Source: Oscillospiraceae bacterium
GTDB lineage: Bacteria; Bacillota; Clostridia; Oscillospirales; Ruminococcaceae
Length of the DNA stretch: 64,000 nt
Reading direction: 5' to 3'
NCBI GenBank assembly: GCA_900768125.1
Contig: CAAGBS010000051.1
Span: forward strand, 1 to 64,000
Position 1 is the stretch's first letter. Every line of letters starts with the position of its first letter. Made by a program: the position numbers and the translations under genes. This document shows, piece after piece, positions 60,917 to 64,000 of this stretch. A model generated the notes under the pieces. The model worked only from the letters and a program-made list of their open reading frames with translations. It was not told where the DNA came from and searched no databases.

Positions 60917-61948
60917 ATGACGAAAAAAGCAGTTACAATGAGCGATATTGCAAAGGTGATGAATGTCAGCACCGTTACCGTCTCCAAGGCACTCGGCGAC
61001 CGCGACGGCGTCAGCGTGGAGCTTCGCGAGCGCATAAAGCAGAAAGCCACCGAGATGGGATACCGCGTACATGCCGGCTCACACGGTGCAAAGGACGGGC
61101 TGACCTATAACATAGGCATAATCGTAGCAAAGCACTTCATCAGCGATGCCAGTTCGTTCTATTGGATAGTTTACCGCAATATTGTGGAATTGTTACAGAA
61201 TCAGAACTACTATGGTATGCTTGAGGTTGTTGACAACAGGAGCATGACCGACCCTAACGCAATTGAGGAGATACCGAATACCGTCCTTGACCACAAGGTA
61301 GACGGGCTGATAGTTCTCGGGCAGCTTTCCGAGGAATACATCGACCGCCTGATGACCCACAATCTGCCGACTGTGTTCCTGGATTTCTACGGCAGCCGTG
61401 AGGACGCGGACGCAGTGCTCTCCGACAGCTTCTACGGCGCTTACATGCTGACCAGCCACCTGATAGAGAACGGACACCGCCGCATAGGATTCCTCGGCAG
61501 TATCAGCTCCACAAGTTCTATCCAGGACAGATACCTCGGTTACTACAAAGCGCTGCTGGAGAACCGCATTCCGCTCCGCCAGGACTGGGTGATAGGCGAC
61601 CGCAGCAACGAAAGCGATATCTTCCCGGAGTTCACCCTGCCGAAGGAAATGCCGACTGCGTTTGTGTGCAACTGCGACGAGACCGCGTACAAGCTTGTCA
61701 ACCAGCTTAAAGCAGCGGGCTACGCGATACCGGACGACATCTCGGTAGTCGGGTACGATAACCATATCTATTCCACCATCTGCAACCCGCGTCTGACTAC
61801 TATAGATGTCAACAGCCGCGTTATGAGCGCGGAGGCTGTGGATATAATCCTCCACAAGATACGTGACGGAAATTACCGACGGGGACGCACGCTCGTCACC
61901 GGAAAGCTGGTGCGCCGCGGCAGCGTGAAGAACCTTAACGAAGCATAA
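60917..61948 (+). CDS. LacI/GalR family transcriptional regulator
   Basis: Protein of 343 residues. The N-terminal LacI helix-turn-helix (VTMSDIAKVMNVSTVTVSKAL, about 6-25) and hinge are followed by a periplasmic-binding-like sugar domain (VDGLIVLGQLS, RRIGFLGSI, DDISVVGYDN). The effector is unknown. No sugar-uptake operon is adjacent, so its targets are probably elsewhere, possibly including glycosidase genes of this genome. GAAAGGA precedes the ATG; the upstream 130 bases are AT-rich, with TATACT at 60879-60884 as a possible -10 box. Confidence 0.92.
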   Translation: MTKKAVTMSDIAKVMNVSTVTVSKALGDRDGVSVELRERIKQKATEMGYRVHAGSHGAKDGLTYNIGIIVAKHFISDASSFYWIVYRNIVELLQNQNYYGMLEVVDNRSMTDPNAIEEIPNTVLDHKVDGLIVLGQLSEEYIDRLMTHNLPTVFLDFYGSREDADAVLSDSFYGAYMLTSHLIENGHRRIGFLGSISSTSSIQDRYLGYYKALLENRIPLRQDWVIGDRSNESDIFPEFTLPKEMPTAFVCNCDETAYKLVNQLKAAGYAIPDDISVVGYDNHIYSTICNPRLTTIDVNSRVMSAEAVDIILHKIRDGNYRRGRTLVTGKLVRRGSVKNLNEA

Positions 61949-61954
61949 TAAAAA

Positions 61955-61984
61955 CCCCGAAGCCTTAAACTTCGGGGCTTTCTG
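61955..61984. terminator. Bidirectional terminator between the LacI gene and rpoD
   Basis: CCCCGAAG (61955-61962) pairs with CTTCGGGG (61970-61977). The minus strand then reads TTTTTATTAT (strong, for the sigma factor genes) and the plus strand CTTTCTGT. Confidence 0.88.
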
Positions 61985-61996
61985 TAATTTCCGGAA

Positions 61997-63067
61997 TCAA
62001 TCCAGGAATATTTTCAGATTCTTGCTGCGGGACTGCTGGCGAAGCTTGCGCAGCGCCTTTGCTTCTATCTGGCGGATACGTTCGCGGGTGACATTGAACT
62101 GCTTCCCGACTTCCTCAAGGGTATGCGAGCGGTCGCTGCCAACGCCGTAGCGGAATTTCAGCACGTCGCGTTCCCTTGCCGGGAGGGTGTCCAGCGCCTT
62201 GTTAAGTTCGTCCTTGAATACCGACTGCATCGCGCTGTCGATGGGCGCAGGTGCGTCCTCATCGGGAATGAAATCGCCGAGGAAGCTGTCCTCCTCCTCG
62301 CCGACCGGCGCTTCAAGGGAAACGGGGTCCTGCGCTATTCGGACTATCTCGCGGACGCGCTCGGGAGTCATGTTGAGTTCCTGTGCAACTTCCTCTATTG
62401 TCGGCTCGTGGCCGTTCTTGTGAAGCAGCATGTTCTGGGTCTTCTTGACTTTGGTGATCGTTTCGACCATATGGACGGGAATGCGGATAGTTCGCGCCTG
62501 GTCGGCTATCGCGCGTGAGATGGACTGCCTGATCCACCATGTAGCGTAGGTCGAGAATTTGTAGCCCTTTGTGTGGTCGAACTTCTCAACAGCCTTGATA
62601 AGCCCGATGTAGCCTTCCTGTATCAGGTCGAGGAACGGCATGCCTCTGCCGACAAAATGCTTTGCAATGCTGACTACAAGGCGCAGATTGGCTTCAATCA
62701 GTCTGTCGCGGGCGTATTCATCGCCGGAGCTTATCTTTTCAGCAAGCTGTATCTCTTCCTCGGTGGTCAGCAGGGGGATCCTGCCTATCTCCTTCAGATG
62801 TACCTTTACGGGGTCGTCAACTGCAATGCCATCGGTGGAATAGTCGCTGTCGTCGTCTGAGTTGTAGTCCAGCGCGTTTTTGAGGTCATCAGGCGCGATA
62901 TCATCAACGATCTCTATGTTGTTGCTCTCAAGGTCGTCATACAGCTTGTTTATCTGCTCTGCGTCAATGTCCATTTCCTCAATGGCATCGGTGATCTCCT
63001 TGGTGGAGAGCTTTCCGCTCTGCCTGCCGCGTTCGAGAAGTTCGTTGATCACTTTTGCATTGCTCAT
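61997..63067 (-). CDS. rpoD: RNA polymerase sigma factor RpoD/SigA-type, second of two
   Basis: Protein of 356 residues with a short region 1.1 (about 1-70, acidic), region 1.2 (VKVHLKEIGRIPLLT), region 2 (DLIQEGYIGLIKAVEKFD, YATWWIRQSISRAI), region 3, and region 4.2 (EEVGKQFNVTRERIRQIE). All -10 and -35 recognition segments are present, so it is a primary-type sigma factor. It lies 45 bases downstream of another gene of the same type, which is unusual. AAAGGAAT precedes the ATG. Confidence 0.93.
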   Translation of the reverse strand: MSNAKVINELLERGRQSGKLSTKEITDAIEEMDIDAEQINKLYDDLESNNIEIVDDIAPDDLKNALDYNSDDDSDYSTDGIAVDDPVKVHLKEIGRIPLLTTEEEIQLAEKISSGDEYARDRLIEANLRLVVSIAKHFVGRGMPFLDLIQEGYIGLIKAVEKFDHTKGYKFSTYATWWIRQSISRAIADQARTIRIPVHMVETITKVKKTQNMLLHKNGHEPTIEEVAQELNMTPERVREIVRIAQDPVSLEAPVGEEEDSFLGDFIPDEDAPAPIDSAMQSVFKDELNKALDTLPARERDVLKFRYGVGSDRSHTLEEVGKQFNVTRERIRQIEAKALRKLRQQSRSKNLKIFLD

Positions 63068-63112
63068 TTTTATTCCTTTCCAGTTTAAAACGGATGGGTA
63101 TCGAATATGTAA

Positions 63113-64000
63113 TCATTCGAGGAAGTCTTTCAGCTTCTTGCTGCGCGTGGGGTGGCGCAGCTTACGGAGCGCCTTTGTCTCTATCTGGCGGATACGCTCG
63201 CGGGTGACCTGAAACTCCTGCCCCACCTCTTCAAGGGTGCGCTGTCTGCCGTCCAGCAGACCGAATCTCAGGATTATAACGCGCTTCTCGCGCTCGGTGA
63301 GCGTGTCGAGAACTTCGCCGATAGTCTGCTTCAGCACGCTGTTGCATGCTTCGTCAGCGGGCGCGGGTGCGTCCTCATCGGGAATGAAGTCGCCGAGGTG
63401 GCTGTCCTCCTCCTCGCCGATAGGCGTTTCAAGTGAAACGGGGTCCTGCGCGATGCGGATTATCTCGCGGACCTTATCCAGCGGCATGTTGAGCTTTTCG
63501 GCTATTTCGTCCTCGGTCGGCTCGTAGCCGTTGGTGTGGAGAAGCTGGCTCTGCATTTTCTTGACCTTTGTGATGGTCTCCACCATGTGGACAGGAATGC
63601 GTATAGTACGCGCCTGGTCGGCGATGGCTCTGGTTATCGACTGTCTTATCCACCATGTCGCGTAGGTTGAGAACTTGAAGCCCTTGGTGTAGTCGAACTT
63701 GTCAACAGCCTTTATAAGACCGAGGTTGCCCTCCTGGATAAGGTCGAGGAACTGCATACCGCGCCTTACATACTTCTTCGCGATACTTACCACCAGACGG
63801 AGGTTAGCTTCGCTCAGGCGCTTTTTGGCGGCGGGGTCGCCGTTTGCCATGCGCTCTGCGAGTTTAATTTCTTCCTCGGTGGTCAGCAGTGGAATGCGTC
63901 CTATCTCCTTGAGGTACAGCTTGACGGAGTCATCGGCAAGCATGCCGTCGGTGTCGTAGTTTTCGTCTGCGCTTTCGGACTCGGCGAGGTCGATGAGGTT
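63113..64000 (-). CDS. rpoD: RNA polymerase sigma factor RpoD/SigA-type, first of two (5' end beyond the window)
   Basis: At least 295 residues; the frame is open to the window edge, with an acidic stretch before MLADDSVKLYLKEIG, so the start and region 1.1 lie outside. Regions 1.2, 2 (DLIQEGNLGLIKAVDKFD), 3 and 4 (EVGQEFQVTRERIRQIE) are complete. The GRMGD/EIPDEDAPAP-type region 3 (GDFIPDEDAPAP) is the standard SigA form. Very similar to the adjacent gene; differences concentrate in region 1 and before region 4.2 (TEREKRVIILRFGL here, PARERDVLKFRYGV in the other). This copy is nearer the usual Firmicutes SigA sequence. Confidence 0.92.
   Translation of the reverse strand, partial: NLIDLAESESADENYDTDGMLADDSVKLYLKEIGRIPLLTTEEEIKLAERMANGDPAAKKRLSEANLRLVVSIAKKYVRRGMQFLDLIQEGNLGLIKAVDKFDYTKGFKFSTYATWWIRQSITRAIADQARTIRIPVHMVETITKVKKMQSQLLHTNGYEPTEDEIAEKLNMPLDKVREIIRIAQDPVSLETPIGEEEDSHLGDFIPDEDAPAPADEACNSVLKQTIGEVLDTLTEREKRVIILRFGLLDGRQRTLEEVGQEFQVTRERIRQIETKALRKLRHPTRSKKLKDFLE

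Overview
The window is a gene-dense stretch of a Gram-positive, clostridial chromosome. The GC content is moderately high (clearly above 50% by eye). The content suggests Oscillospiraceae/Ruminococcaceae: a GH9 cellulase, GerA-type germinant receptor genes, spoVM and spoVG, PASTA kinase/phosphatase genes, a CIRCE/HrcA chaperone operon, an L-box lysine riboswitch, and gene order close to Bacillus/Clostridium housekeeping loci. The genus is inferred, not proven. No rRNA, tRNA, insertion sequence, prophage or CRISPR array was recognised.

Left part (1-11.3 kb). A structured non-coding repeat-like element sits at 1-107. It is followed by minus-strand operons: GH9 cellulase, tandem-SGNH esterase and a DUF4358 lipoprotein behind one promoter with a palindromic operator candidate; a GH13 alpha-glucosidase flanked by an inverted-repeat pair; and an HD hydrolase with a membrane lipase. 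A plus-strand gerA-gerB-gerC operon has a forespore-like promoter.

Centre (11.3-39.1 kb). The order is hrcA-grpE-dnaK-dnaJ with two CIRCE copies; ddl, a ywiB-like gene, argS, a YfhO-type protein and a NUDIX gene; spoVG on the other strand; then murC-tgt. Next comes the conserved remA-gmk-priA-def-def-fmt-(yugP-like)-rsmB-rlmN-prpC-prkC-rsgA-thiN locus. It couples guanylate supply, replication restart, translation initiation, rRNA modification, Ser/Thr phosphorylation and ribosome assembly. Compared with B. subtilis it lacks rpoZ, coaBC and rpe here, has a second deformylase and an inserted metallopeptidase, and rsgA appears to lack a standard start codon in the right place.

Right part (39.1-64 kb). 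A minus-strand cassette encodes a VTC-domain protein, a DUF4956 membrane protein and a Cthe_2159-like beta-helix lipoprotein; it is the best candidate for an incompletely described system. After queA, a lysine riboswitch precedes asd-dapA-dapB-ACT-mscS. A second conserved locus follows: asp23-nusB-xseA-xseB-ispA-(DUF212)-dxs-tlyA-nadK-(unknown)-argR-recN. The window ends with an M20 dipeptidase, a 28-codon spoVM gene with an upstream small membrane protein gene, a LacI-family regulator, and two tandem RpoD-type sigma factor genes, the outer one cut by the window edge.
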